Shown: piece by piece, positions 1-8,072 of the stretch
How the letters are laid out: each line of letters starts with the position of its first letter
Numbering within the stretch: position 1 is the stretch's first letter
Source: a virus
IMG/VR virus record: IMGVR_UViG_3300032238_001617
Location: 1 to 23,471 of that record
DNA length: 23,471 bases
Reading direction: 5' to 3' (one strand)
Program-made: the position numbers and the translations under genes
Notes under the pieces: model-generated
The model's input: only the letters and a program-made list of their open reading frames with translations
Database searches by the model: none
Told to the model about the DNA's origin: nothing

Positions 1-1025
1 CGCATTTGATCTTGCATACCACCAGTTACGTTTGCAATAATTGGTTTACCACACAAAATAGCTTCTGTTAAACTTAATCCCCAACCTTCATTAGATGTTA
101 ATAGGATTTGAGCATCTGTACTATTATATAATAAGCTCATTTGGTGTGGTTCAAGTCTTGCATCTGTGAAAATTATATTATATTGTTCACCATTAGCTAA
201 TAACTCAATTACCGCATCTAAATCAGTTCCATGATCACTTACATGTTCTGTGTGTAATACTAAAGCACATTTTTTAGCTTTTTCAAGAGGCAATTTGTCA
301 ATAAAGTGTCTATAAGCTAAAATAGTATCAGGAATTTGTTTTCTTCTAATATTTCTAGAATTAAAGAATAAAACAAAATCATATTCTTTACCTTTAAATA
401 GATTCTTTTTAAAATCTATTAACGCAGGATCTTTTTTATCTATAGGTTTAAAAATTTCATGATTTAAACCGTGTGGTACATAACGAAGAATTTTATTCTT
501 TGCTTTTTCTTCTAGTACTAATCTATTAATGTTTACTGTTTGTTTAGAAATTCCCATCAATAAATCACAAGCTTCATAAAATGCTTTGTTATACATTGGA
601 GCAGGATAATCGTCCCAAATATTCAAATAAGTAATAGGAATATGTTTTCTAATTTCATTTTCCATAGCAAACAACCAAACGAAATATCTTGGATCAGTAA
701 TCAACATAATCGCATCTGGTTTTTCAATTTGAATAATTTGTCTTAAAATATCAGGATTTCCATAATCATGTACTGGATACATGAATACTGAAGTATCTGT
801 TAATCCAGTAGATTCATTTGTTGATTGGCATAAATCTAAACGTTTGCCTTGTTCTGGGTGGTTAATATCTCCTGCTATGTTAACCCAATTAAAATGTTGA
901 GCGGTGTGGAATACAATTTCTCTTGCTACAGTTGCTACTCCTGAATGGACTCTAATGTCATCACAAATCAAGAGGATTTTTTTTCTTTTGTCAGGTGGTA
1001 AATAACCAAATTTTTCTTCTGTCAT
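1..1025 (-). CDS. Glycosyltransferase, GT-B fold (GT4-like), C-terminus beyond window
   Basis: Reading from the ATG at 1025 gives 341 residues that run off the left edge, so the C-terminus is missing. The N-terminal half starts with a strand-rich segment (KKILLICDDIRVHSGVATVA), the usual beginning of a GT-B donor/acceptor domain. Near the window edge lies SNEGWGLSLTEAILCGKPII followed by a GG-containing loop. This matches the family 1/4 glycosyltransferase signature E-G-x-G-L-x(3)-E-A-x-x-x-G-x-P, which contacts the nucleotide sugar. The family transfers a sugar from a nucleotide donor. In phages the target may be virion protein, host surface polysaccharide or modified DNA bases, and the sequence does not show which. 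No signal peptide is seen, so a cytoplasmic enzyme is likely. It follows the ribbon-helix-helix gene after a 44-base AT-rich gap. The family call is firm; the acceptor is unknown. Confidence 0.88.
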   Translation of the reverse strand, partial: MTEEKFGYLPPDKRKKILLICDDIRVHSGVATVAREIVFHTAQHFNWVNIAGDINHPEQGKRLDLCQSTNESTGLTDTSVFMYPVHDYGNPDILRQIIQIEKPDAIMLITDPRYFVWLFAMENEIRKHIPITYLNIWDDYPAPMYNKAFYEACDLLMGISKQTVNINRLVLEEKAKNKILRYVPHGLNHEIFKPIDKKDPALIDFKKNLFKGKEYDFVLFFNSRNIRRKQIPDTILAYRHFIDKLPLEKAKKCALVLHTEHVSDHGTDLDAVIELLANGEQYNIIFTDARLEPHQMSLLYNSTDAQILLTSNEGWGLSLTEAILCGKPIIANVTGGMQDQM

Positions 1026-1069
1026 AACTAATAATTGATAATATAATAATAACTGTTTTAAAAACCAAA

Positions 1070-1264
1070 CTATTTAGAATCCATTTCTAAATTACTGTGA
1101 CCGTGAATCATTTTTCTAAATTCAGGATCAGTTAAGTAAAGATGGATTGCTCTATCGTTTAGTTTTTGCAAGGAAAATTTCATACGAACACATTCTATCT
1201 TGAACTGTTCGAATAACTCGCTCTGCACCTTAACAGAGGTCAATGTCATTTCTTTTTTACTCAT
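1070..1264 (-). CDS. Small ribbon-helix-helix-like protein
   Basis: This encodes 64 residues. A short alternating strand (TLTSVKVQ, about residues 7-14) is followed by an amphipathic helix (SELFEQFKIECVRMK) and a second helix (SLQKLNDRAIHLYLTD). That strand-helix-helix order is typical of MetJ/Arc/CopG-type DNA-binding proteins, which dimerise through the strand and place it in the DNA major groove. A phage transcription regulator or a partner of a larger protein is possible. No toxin gene lies next to it, so an antitoxin role is not supported. A 46-base gap separates it from the upstream nuclease gene and holds a promoter-like TATATTTATA element, so it may start its own transcript. The call rests on predicted secondary structure and size, so it is only moderately sure. 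Confidence 0.5.
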   Translation of the reverse strand: MSKKEMTLTSVKVQSELFEQFKIECVRMKFSLQKLNDRAIHLYLTDPEFRKMIHGHSNLEMDSK

Positions 1265-1286
1265 AAATTTTATTAATTTGTTGTTT

Positions 1287-1299
1287 GTATATAAATATA
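1287..1299 (-). promoter_or_regulatory. Candidate promoter element (TATATTTATATAC)
   Basis: On the minus strand TATATTTATATAC lies 22 bases upstream of the ATG of the ribbon-helix-helix gene, in one of the few real gaps. The same ATATTTATA core occurs before the genes starting at 8001, 9785 and 14450, and a TATATTCACG variant before 12394 and 19705. The element resembles a Bacteroidota -7 box (TAnnTTTG). In such AT-rich DNA the match could be chance. Confidence 0.35.
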
Positions 1300-1310
1300 T
1301 TAAGATCTAT

Positions 1311-2324
1311 CTAAAGTAACCCTTTATCACAAAGGTCTTTATTTTCTTTAAAAGGACAGAATCTACAGTTATGAGCTGATGGATTAGGAGAAAAACTTAC
1401 ATTTTTATAAGTTCCATCATTGTTAAAAACACTTTCAATAAATTCATCAACTGTTTTTATTGCTTTATTTACTTTTACTTTTCCGCTAGCTGGAATGAAT
1501 TCTTGTACTCTGCGTTTGGCTGCTTCAAATTCTGCTTCTTCCCATATTTTACGTTTAACAATAAAAAATTCTATATCAATATTGTCTACAGGAACACCAA
1601 ACTGTTTAGAGAAAAAATGTTTGTAAAGTATAAGTTGGAATTGTTTTGTTTCGTCTTTTTTCTCTTTATCGCTCCAACCTTTAGTAGAGGTTTTTATATC
1701 TATTATTTTAAATTTATCTAATGTTTTATTATACAAAACAACATCCAAAAATCCTTTAAATAAAATATTATTATATTGATAATTAGGATTAAGTAAAATA
1801 GGTACCTCACAACCTATTAAATACCATCCTTTTATACTAAATAGGTTTGCTCTATGTTTTTTAATATATTGTAAAATAGCAATTCCATCTTCAAAAAATT
1901 CCCTCATCTCAAGGGGATCTGAAAAATGTACTTTTTTATTGGATTTGTAGTCTTTTAAATAAACTTCACCAAAACGTTCTTCAAAATGTTTTTCTAAATC
2001 AATTCTATCTGCTTCAGCACCACTTTTTTCGTATATAGTTGTGATGTAATGTTGTAACGTTTCATGTAATGCTGTTCCGAAAGTCATGTTTATAGACGCT
2101 TCCGACGTGTAATAACCGTCTTTATATTGTAATGCCCATTTATGAGGACAATTACTAAACATGGATAATTGACTAAAGGAAATGGTTTTTTGGAAAGCAT
2201 AATTCACTTCAGGTAAAGTATGTTTTTTAATTTCCTTCACAATTGAAGGTAATTTTTTACCTGCTGGTTTTTTAGACTTTTTAGCAGTACCAAAACCGTA
2301 ATATTCCTTTAGCGCGTCATCCAT
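1311..2324 (-). CDS. PD-(D/E)XK nuclease, RecB/Cas4-like, with putative Fe-S cysteines
   Basis: This 337-residue protein has the RecB-family nuclease motifs in order: H87 in GTALHETLQ, D194 in GFLDVV, D209 and K211 in IIDIKTS, and Q230/Y234 in QFQLILYK. These residues bind metal and carry out phosphodiester cleavage in the family. Four cysteines are placed as in Cas4/AddB nucleases with an iron-sulfur cluster: Cys59 early in the fold (FSNCPHKW) and C320, C323, C332 at the C-terminus (CRFCPFKENKDLC). The family usually acts as a DNA exonuclease trimming ends in recombination or replication. Here it lies downstream of the clamp-loader genes, with one base separating it from the 83-residue gene before it, which suggests expression with the replisome. 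No CRISPR array is present, so it is not a Cas4 in context. An unusually lysine-rich N-terminus (residues 15-35) is probably flexible. Confidence 0.85.
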   Translation of the reverse strand: MDDALKEYYGFGTAKKSKKPAGKKLPSIVKEIKKHTLPEVNYAFQKTISFSQLSMFSNCPHKWALQYKDGYYTSEASINMTFGTALHETLQHYITTIYEKSGAEADRIDLEKHFEERFGEVYLKDYKSNKKVHFSDPLEMREFFEDGIAILQYIKKHRANLFSIKGWYLIGCEVPILLNPNYQYNNILFKGFLDVVLYNKTLDKFKIIDIKTSTKGWSDKEKKDETKQFQLILYKHFFSKQFGVPVDNIDIEFFIVKRKIWEEAEFEAAKRRVQEFIPASGKVKVNKAIKTVDEFIESVFNNDGTYKNVSFSPNPSAHNCRFCPFKENKDLCDKGLL

Positions 2325-2325
2325 T

Positions 2326-2577
2326 TTATTTACCTTTTAGCATCTGGATTGTTTTTTCTAGGTATAAAGCTAAATCCATTGCTTCTTCCTTAGCGTGTTG
2401 TAAATAATCAATAACGGATAGATCTGTTCTGTCCATAGTGTTATTGTATTTTAATTTACCCATTTGAGCTCTTTTGATATGCTCATCAATAACTGAGTCT
2501 ACAATTGAATCTGTTTGTTCAATTTCTCTTGATGGAAGAGCTGGTTCTATAGTTCTTAAATCACTATTTTTAGTCAT
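2326..2577 (-). CDS. Small helical phage protein, MazG/NTP-pyrophosphohydrolase-like
   Basis: This encodes 83 residues. The second half reads as two helices containing KYNNTMDRTDLS followed by YLQHAKEEAMDLALYL. The pattern R/K-Y-x-x-T...(D/H)xL-xHAxEExxDxxxYL resembles short phage proteins related to all-alpha NTP pyrophosphohydrolases (MazG-like), where the E-E-x-x-D cluster binds magnesium. A complete catalytic set of acidic residues is not evident, so it could be a non-enzymatic relative. The ATG overlaps the stop of the preceding clamp-loader gene as ATGA (2574-2577), indicating translational coupling. The nuclease gene follows after one base. Family resemblance is from memory of the pattern; the function is unproven. 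Confidence 0.55.
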   Translation of the reverse strand: MTKNSDLRTIEPALPSREIEQTDSIVDSVIDEHIKRAQMGKLKYNNTMDRTDLSVIDYLQHAKEEAMDLALYLEKTIQMLKGK

Positions 2578-2993
2578 TTTATTTCTTTTAATAATTTTTT
2601 TATTTCTTTATCCTCTAATCCTATTTTTCCCAAAAGATGTTCTAAACCTTCTCTACGTAATAGGTAAACATATTCCTCAGCTTCACCTAAAGAACATTCA
2701 TAAAAAGCAGAAACGTGTTTCAGTAACGCATCATTTATTTTTGTTTTTGAACTTTTAATGTATTTTAAAAATACTTGTTTTTTAGGCAACATGTTTTGAT
2801 AGAATTTGTATGTTTTTTCTTTTTCTGTATAAGGTATTCTTTGGGCTATGTTAGCAATCTCAGTATAAGGTTCATACATCGAAACGAATCTATGAACCAT
2901 ATATGGATTGAATTGTGTTTGTTCGTCTTCAGTAAATGAAGACCAAGATTTTTTATCTCCGGTTAAGTGTTTTAAAAAATCAAATATTGTCAT
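2574..2993 (-). CDS. Clamp loader small subunit, T4 gp62-like
   Basis: This 139-residue helical protein has features of the T4 gp62 family: the N-terminal segment IFDFLKHLTGDK, then FNPYMVHRFVSMYEPY, which corresponds to the conserved N-P-Y-x-x-N/H-R-x-x-S-M stretch, followed by a K/Y-rich segment (LPKKQVFLKYIKSSK). In T4 one gp62 joins four gp44 ATPases to open the sliding clamp and place it at primer ends. It is shorter than T4 gp62 (187 residues), as are many marine-phage versions. The gene lies three small genes downstream of the gp44-like ATPase, in the same direction, and overlaps the preceding gene by 14 bases. The divergent small-subunit family makes this call less certain than that of its partner, but the signature and context agree. 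Confidence 0.75.
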   Translation of the reverse strand: MTIFDFLKHLTGDKKSWSSFTEDEQTQFNPYMVHRFVSMYEPYTEIANIAQRIPYTEKEKTYKFYQNMLPKKQVFLKYIKSSKTKINDALLKHVSAFYECSLGEAEEYVYLLRREGLEHLLGKIGLEDKEIKKLLKEIK

Positions 2994-3234
2994 TTGCTTC
3001 TTCTTCGAATTCAGCTCTTAATTCTTTTGGCAACAATTCTACTAGTACTTTACCAGTTTTAATATCATAAAATACTGGGATAGGAATAACTCCATCTTCT
3101 TGAGTACCGGTTACAAAACGAGATACTTTACGTAGAATAACACCTTCAGCAAATACTTGGTTACCTTCTGGTGATGTAATAGGGCGAGTGTTCTTAATGT
3201 CAATATTAAGATTCATTTGTTGTTGTTTGTTCAT
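2980..3234 (-). CDS. Hypothetical protein between clamp-loader genes
   Basis: This encodes 84 residues and I do not recognise the family. It is predicted to be mostly beta-strand (VFAEGVILRKVSRFV, IPIPVFYDIKTGKVLVELL) with an acidic C-terminal helix (ELRAEFEEEAND). No membrane segment, cysteine pair or catalytic motif is visible. The ATG at 3234 lies 29 bases inside the end of the preceding gene, and a second in-frame ATG at 3216 would reduce that overlap, so the exact start is open. Its 3' end overlaps the gp62-like gene. The tight packing between clamp-loader genes suggests a replication-associated role, but that is inference from position only. Confidence 0.7.
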   Translation of the reverse strand: MNKQQQMNLNIDIKNTRPITSPEGNQVFAEGVILRKVSRFVTGTQEDGVIPIPVFYDIKTGKVLVELLPKELRAEFEEEANDNI

Positions 3235-3418
3235 TTTTATATTTTTTAAAGTCTAAATAAAATCCAATTGCTACTATAATATTCATTCCGAACGAAGCCA
3301 AAATCTCATAAATATCTTCATAAACATTCATAGTTAAGTGAATATGACCTACCATCCAAAAAGGTATAGACAAATTACTAGCTATCCATGTCAACAAAAA
3401 TATAATAAAATGCTTCAT
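3206..3418 (-). CDS. Small two-helix membrane protein
   Basis: This encodes 70 residues. Residues 3-22 (HFIIFLLTWIASNLSIPFWM) and about 40-56 (LASFGMNIIVAIGFYL) are hydrophobic and likely span the membrane, separated by a short acidic loop. A charged C-terminal tail (DFKKYKNEQTTTNES) follows. The start overlaps the stop of a 35-codon ORF as ATGA (3415-3418). Small membrane proteins of this size are common in phage early and middle regions, where they may alter the host envelope. No lysis motif or partner endolysin is visible nearby, so I do not call it a holin. Function unknown. Confidence 0.65.
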   Translation of the reverse strand: MKHFIIFLLTWIASNLSIPFWMVGHIHLTMNVYEDIYEILASFGMNIIVAIGFYLDFKKYKNEQTTTNES

Positions 3419-3522
3419 TTAGTTTGTTTAAAATTGAAATACAAATTAATTAAATCAGTTAAATCAAAATGACTTAAATGATCAGGGCAAAATCCAATTA
3501 GGTGAAGTATAAATTCCATCAT
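3415..3522 (-). CDS. Tiny ORF (35 aa) coupled to clamp-loader ATPase by ATGA overlaps
   Basis: Between the clamp-loader ATPase and the small membrane protein is an open frame of 35 codons. It begins MMEFILHLIGFCPDHLSHFD and ends in TNL-type polar residues before TGA. Its ATG overlaps the upstream TGA as ATGA (3519-3522), and its own TGA overlaps the next gene's ATG as ATGA (3415-3418). Exact four-base couplings at both ends are hard to explain by chance and support a translated gene filling what would otherwise be a 100-base gap. The segment with C12, H15 and H18 could bind a metal, but nothing more can be said. No family recognised. A second ATG at 3519 is an alternative start. Confidence 0.6.
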   Translation of the reverse strand: MMEFILHLIGFCPDHLSHFDLTDLINLYFNFKQTK

Positions 3523-4457
3523 AACACTTTTTTCTTCAAAGATAATGAAAGGATCTTAGAAAACAAAGCCATAATGTTAATTTCTTTATCAATTCTGAAA
3601 TTAGAATGGTATTGGTATTCTTCAATATAAACTATAATTTCACTGATATACATTGGAGCATATTCTTCTACATTGTCATACAAGTATCTAAATAAATCAT
3701 CAAATTCATTTGAACCAGAATCAGCTAAAATTTGTCTGATAGTGTTAAATGATTTAGTACTAGGTGATTTTAATTCTTCTAGTATTTGGTTTTTGTAATT
3801 ACTAGAGGCTAAAACAGATTTATCTAAATTTACTTTGCCTTCAGTAGAACTTGCTTGTAATGTATTTAATACTTTACGAACATCAGGATAGTAATAATTA
3901 ACTACATCAATTATATCTTGATTTTCATAAGTTACTTCTTCTTTCTTTAAAATATTAACAATGTGTTTTGCAACATCTTTTTTAGATGGTGGAACTATTT
4001 TTAATACTTGACATCTTGATTGTAAAGGATCAATAACACGTTCAATAAAGTTACATGTTAAAATAAATCTAGTAGTGCGAGAATACGTTTCTATAACGTT
4101 TCTAAGTGCGGCTTGACCATTTATAGTGATGTAATCAGCCTCGTCTAATATAACAACTTTAAGCGGTTTAAAAGACGCAACTGAAGCAAATCCTTTCACT
4201 TTATCTCTGATTGTATCAATACCGTTTTCATCACTGGCATTAATATACATGTAGTCACAATCTAAACTATTAACAATAAGTTTTGCTAATGTAGTTTTTC
4301 CGGTTCCAGGAGGTCCATAAAATAAGAAGTTTTGAATATCATTTTGTCCTAAGTACTGACTTATAGTGGTTTTGATTTGCTCATTACCAACATAGTCCTC
4401 TAGGGTTTGTGAACGATATTTTTCAACCCATAAAGTATGTTCTTTTTTATTCCTCAT
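3519..4457 (-). CDS. Clamp loader AAA+ ATPase large subunit, T4 gp44-like
   Basis: This encodes 312 residues from the ATG at 4457. It has the full AAA+ clamp-loader signature: the N-terminal WVEKYRSQTLEDYVGNEQ, Walker A GPPGTGKTT (48-56), Walker B VVILDEAD (101-108), a sensor-1 region FILTCNF (131-137) and the S-R-C arginine finger (147-149). RFC and gp44 proteins use ATP to open the ring clamp and load it at primer-template junctions. A longer reading from TTG at 4499 exists, but the family normally starts about ten residues before the W-V-E-K-Y-R motif and ATG is the preferred codon, so 4457 is chosen. It overlaps the upstream gene by 11 bases and couples downstream to a 35-codon ORF. Together with the gp62-like and gp45-like genes it forms a T4-type clamp system. 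Confidence 0.93.
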   Translation of the reverse strand: MRNKKEHTLWVEKYRSQTLEDYVGNEQIKTTISQYLGQNDIQNFLFYGPPGTGKTTLAKLIVNSLDCDYMYINASDENGIDTIRDKVKGFASVASFKPLKVVILDEADYITINGQAALRNVIETYSRTTRFILTCNFIERVIDPLQSRCQVLKIVPPSKKDVAKHIVNILKKEEVTYENQDIIDVVNYYYPDVRKVLNTLQASSTEGKVNLDKSVLASSNYKNQILEELKSPSTKSFNTIRQILADSGSNEFDDLFRYLYDNVEEYAPMYISEIIVYIEEYQYHSNFRIDKEINIMALFSKILSLSLKKKVL

Positions 4458-4713
4458 AATCTCCGTAAATGTTATATTTTTTAGGTTTTGGTTCTTCAAT
4501 TTCTACTTCTTTAGAGAATATACTATAAAGTTTACCTTGAGCCAAATCTAAACGAAATGCTTTTGGTTTAATGGTTGCTGTTTGAAACCATGCTTCTAAA
4601 GCATCTGTAAGTGATTTTTGATGTTCATTAACACCTATCACTTCCCAAGTATCACCTTTACCTTTTACTCGGTTTGCTATTTCTACTAATTTTTCTTGAA
4701 TTTCTGTTTTCAT
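4447..4713 (-). CDS. Hypothetical protein upstream of clamp-loader ATPase
   Basis: This encodes 88 residues and is unrecognised. The first half is predicted helical with a D-T-W-E-V segment and KSLTDALEAWF. The second half has short strands (FRLDLAQGKLYSIF) and ends in a charged, tyrosine-rich tail (KPKKYNIYGDYEE). No transmembrane helix or cysteine is present. The ATG overlaps the stop of the preceding 62-residue gene as ATGA (4710-4713), and the 3' end overlaps the clamp-loader start by 11 bases. Translational coupling on both sides implies co-expression with the replication genes; the role is unknown. Confidence 0.7.
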   Translation of the reverse strand: MKTEIQEKLVEIANRVKGKGDTWEVIGVNEHQKSLTDALEAWFQTATIKPKAFRLDLAQGKLYSIFSKEVEIEEPKPKKYNIYGDYEE

Positions 4714-4898
4714 AACTTAATTTGTTCAATGATAAACGGCAGTAAATCCTCGTATTGATAATTAATAATTATTCCATCTGGTTTTTGTAATCCAAGATAT
4801 AATTTACTTGTTTCGGGTACAAAATAGATTTTTTTAATTTTATATTTAACTTCTTTAAGTTGAAGAAAATTATCAATTAGATTTACTGCGTCTCTCAT
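4710..4898 (-). CDS. Small hypothetical protein downstream of groEL
   Basis: This encodes 62 residues and is unrecognised. An N-terminal helix (RDAVNLIDNFLQLKEV) is followed by strands (YKIKKIYFVPETSKLYLGLQ, GIIINYQY) and a C-terminal helix (EDLLPFIIEQI), a plausible compact alpha/beta fold. It begins 11 bases after the GroEL stop codon and its stop is coupled by ATGA to the following gene. Nothing in the sequence ties it to chaperonin function apart from position. Confidence 0.65.
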   Translation of the reverse strand: MRDAVNLIDNFLQLKEVKYKIKKIYFVPETSKLYLGLQKPDGIIINYQYEDLLPFIIEQIKL

Positions 4899-4909
4899 TA
4901 TTATCTAAT

Positions 4910-6876
<1,967 letters not shown>

Positions 6877-6878
6877 AA

Positions 6879-7205
6879 TTAATCTAATATGTTTAATAGT
6901 GTTTTAATTTCTTCTTCTACTCTTTTAAAAGAGTCAATGTAATCGTGAATTGAATCATAACTCTTGTTATCATCAATTTTTTCTTTAGCTAATGCCTTTA
7001 AACAGCTACCAAAATTGCTGTAGTGACCAAGTGCTTTTAAATAATCTTTACCTGGTTTGTTACCTTCAGTATAACGAGTATCTGGTGTAACTGTTTTGTA
7101 GATAGTGTAACAGTAAGCATCTTTACTGATGAAAAATGGTTCAATCTTAGGATCTCTAATGATTGTGGTACTTGATAATAACGATGGTTCTTTTTCTTTG
7201 GTCAT
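6879..7205 (-). CDS. Conserved phage hypothetical protein
   Basis: This encodes 108 residues. Its central part (IIRDPKIEPFFISKDAYCYT, then KDYLKALGHYSNFGSCLKAL) resembles short phage proteins I remember only as hypothetical; I cannot name a domain with confidence. The sequence suggests a small alpha/beta N-terminal part and a helical C-terminus (DSFKRVEEEIKTLLNIL). It is the first gene of the chaperonin cluster, with groES starting two bases after its stop, and it is preceded by a 55-base gap with a promoter-like element (7221-7231) and a weak hairpin. It may therefore be the promoter-proximal gene for groES-groEL. Function unknown. Confidence 0.7.
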   Translation of the reverse strand: MTKEKEPSLLSSTTIIRDPKIEPFFISKDAYCYTIYKTVTPDTRYTEGNKPGKDYLKALGHYSNFGSCLKALAKEKIDDNKSYDSIHDYIDSFKRVEEEIKTLLNILD

Positions 7206-7220
7206 AACTTATTTTATTTA

Positions 7221-7231
7221 CGGGAAATATA
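7221..7231 (-). promoter_or_regulatory. Candidate promoter element before the chaperonin cluster
   Basis: TATATTTCCCG on the minus strand lies 15 bases before the ATG at 7205. It matches the TATATT core found before the genes starting at 12394 and 19705. It sits in the only gap between the clamp gene and the chaperonin cluster, where a promoter is expected. Assigned by motif and position only. Confidence 0.35.
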
Positions 7232-7235
7232 CGAA

Positions 7236-7254
7236 AAATATCTTGGGAAGCCAA
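7236..7254 (-). terminator. Weak candidate terminator after the sliding-clamp gene
   Basis: On the minus strand TTGG-CTTC-CCAA (7254-7243) forms a four-base-pair stem, followed by GATATTTTT. The stem is short, but it repeats the TTGG/CCAA core of the two strong terminators at 8023-8049 and 12410-12436, and it sits directly after the clamp stop codon. It may be a weak or leaky terminator. Confidence 0.3.
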
Positions 7255-7260
7255 ATTTTT

Positions 7261-8001
7261 TTACATTTCTTTTGCAACTAAATAATATTCACTGTGTAAA
7301 TCTCCGCTTTCAAACGATAATTTCATGATACCGTCTAAATTTATACTCATTCTACCAGATGACACATCTTTGTTACAATACATGATTTCTTTAATCATAT
7401 TTGAATCGTAATGTGCTTTAAAATCTGATGGTAAATTGGTTGTTTTGATATTAGGAATGTAAAACGATACTTTATTTGCATGCTCTATATTACCTCCAAA
7501 TTCCATTTCAACTTGCAATTCGTTATCTGCATTAGTGTATGGTTTAAATACCACAGTATCACTGTCTGATAATGCGGATTTTGCTTTAACTATGGCATTT
7601 ATGCTCTCGTTATCGATTTCCGCTTCTATATTGTAAATTTCATCTCCAACATACTCTCCTGCTTTAGGAATAATCATAACATCAGCTACAGCATAATTAA
7701 GAGTAAACTGATTATCTGAAATGATTAATTTGGTAATTAATTTATTTATTTTATTGTATTTTAGGTCTAAATAACCATTTGTAATAGATAACAATTTATT
7801 TAATTGAGTAGTATTGCTGATACCAATTGTTGAATCTTCAATTTCAAAATTGCTGTGTTTAACCACTCCTAACATTGATCTGTCAGGTGAAGTAAATTTA
7901 ATTGTAAGGTTGTTGTCCTTAATTTCCCATTTAACTGCCTCTATCATTCCTGATAGATAATACTTGGAAATAATAGATGTGAGATCTAACTTATTAATCA
8001 T
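7261..8001 (-). CDS. DNA polymerase sliding clamp, T4 gp45-like
   Basis: This 246-residue protein is similar in length to T4 gp45 (228). It has the repeated helix-strand pattern of processivity clamps: LTSIISKYYLSGMIEAVKWE with a following strand, KLTI-type strands such as NNLTIKFTSPDRSMLGVVKH, and a second-domain helix NESINAIVKAKSAL before further strands. Clamps of this type form a trimeric ring that tethers the polymerase and, in T4, also activates late transcription. The clamp-loader genes lie further down the same strand and the polymerase gene lies just upstream. It is a single-gene unit, with a strong terminator and a promoter-like element just before it and a weak hairpin after it. 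Clamp sequences diverge strongly, so the call depends partly on context. Confidence 0.8.
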   Translation of the reverse strand: MINKLDLTSIISKYYLSGMIEAVKWEIKDNNLTIKFTSPDRSMLGVVKHSNFEIEDSTIGISNTTQLNKLLSITNGYLDLKYNKINKLITKLIISDNQFTLNYAVADVMIIPKAGEYVGDEIYNIEAEIDNESINAIVKAKSALSDSDTVVFKPYTNADNELQVEMEFGGNIEHANKVSFYIPNIKTTNLPSDFKAHYDSNMIKEIMYCNKDVSSGRMSINLDGIMKLSFESGDLHSEYYLVAKEM

Positions 8002-8010
8002 AACTGTTTA

Positions 8011-8021
8011 GTATAAATATA
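8011..8021 (-). promoter_or_regulatory. Candidate promoter element before the sliding clamp
   Basis: TATATTTATAC on the minus strand begins right after the T-tract of the 8023-8049 terminator and ends nine bases before the ATG at 8001. Because the terminator should stop upstream transcription, the clamp gene needs its own promoter here. The short distance would give a very short leader. Confidence 0.45.
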
Positions 8022-8022
8022 T

Positions 8023-8049
8023 AAAAAAAAGCTTGGTTATCCAAGCTTT
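8023..8049 (-). terminator. Rho-independent terminator after the polymerase unit
   Basis: On the minus strand a perfect nine-base-pair stem AAAGCTTGG/CCAAGCTTT with loop ATAA is followed by an uninterrupted T-tract. It lies 23 bases after the stop of the kinase-like/HAD gene and before the clamp gene. The stem core CTTGG/CCAAG is shared with the terminator at 12410-12436. Confidence 0.9.
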
Positions 8050-8072
8050 AATTAATGTTTTTATTTTTTATA

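Noticed and set aside
3206-3418. Holin call for the two-helix membrane protein
   Set aside because: No endolysin or spanin gene is nearby and the gene sits between replication genes; two helices alone do not identify a holin.
4458-4499. N-terminal extension of the clamp-loader ATPase from a TTG codon at 4499
   Set aside because: It would overlap the upstream gene by 53 bases and add 14 residues not expected in the family. The ATG at 4457 places the W-V-E-K-Y-R motif at the normal distance.
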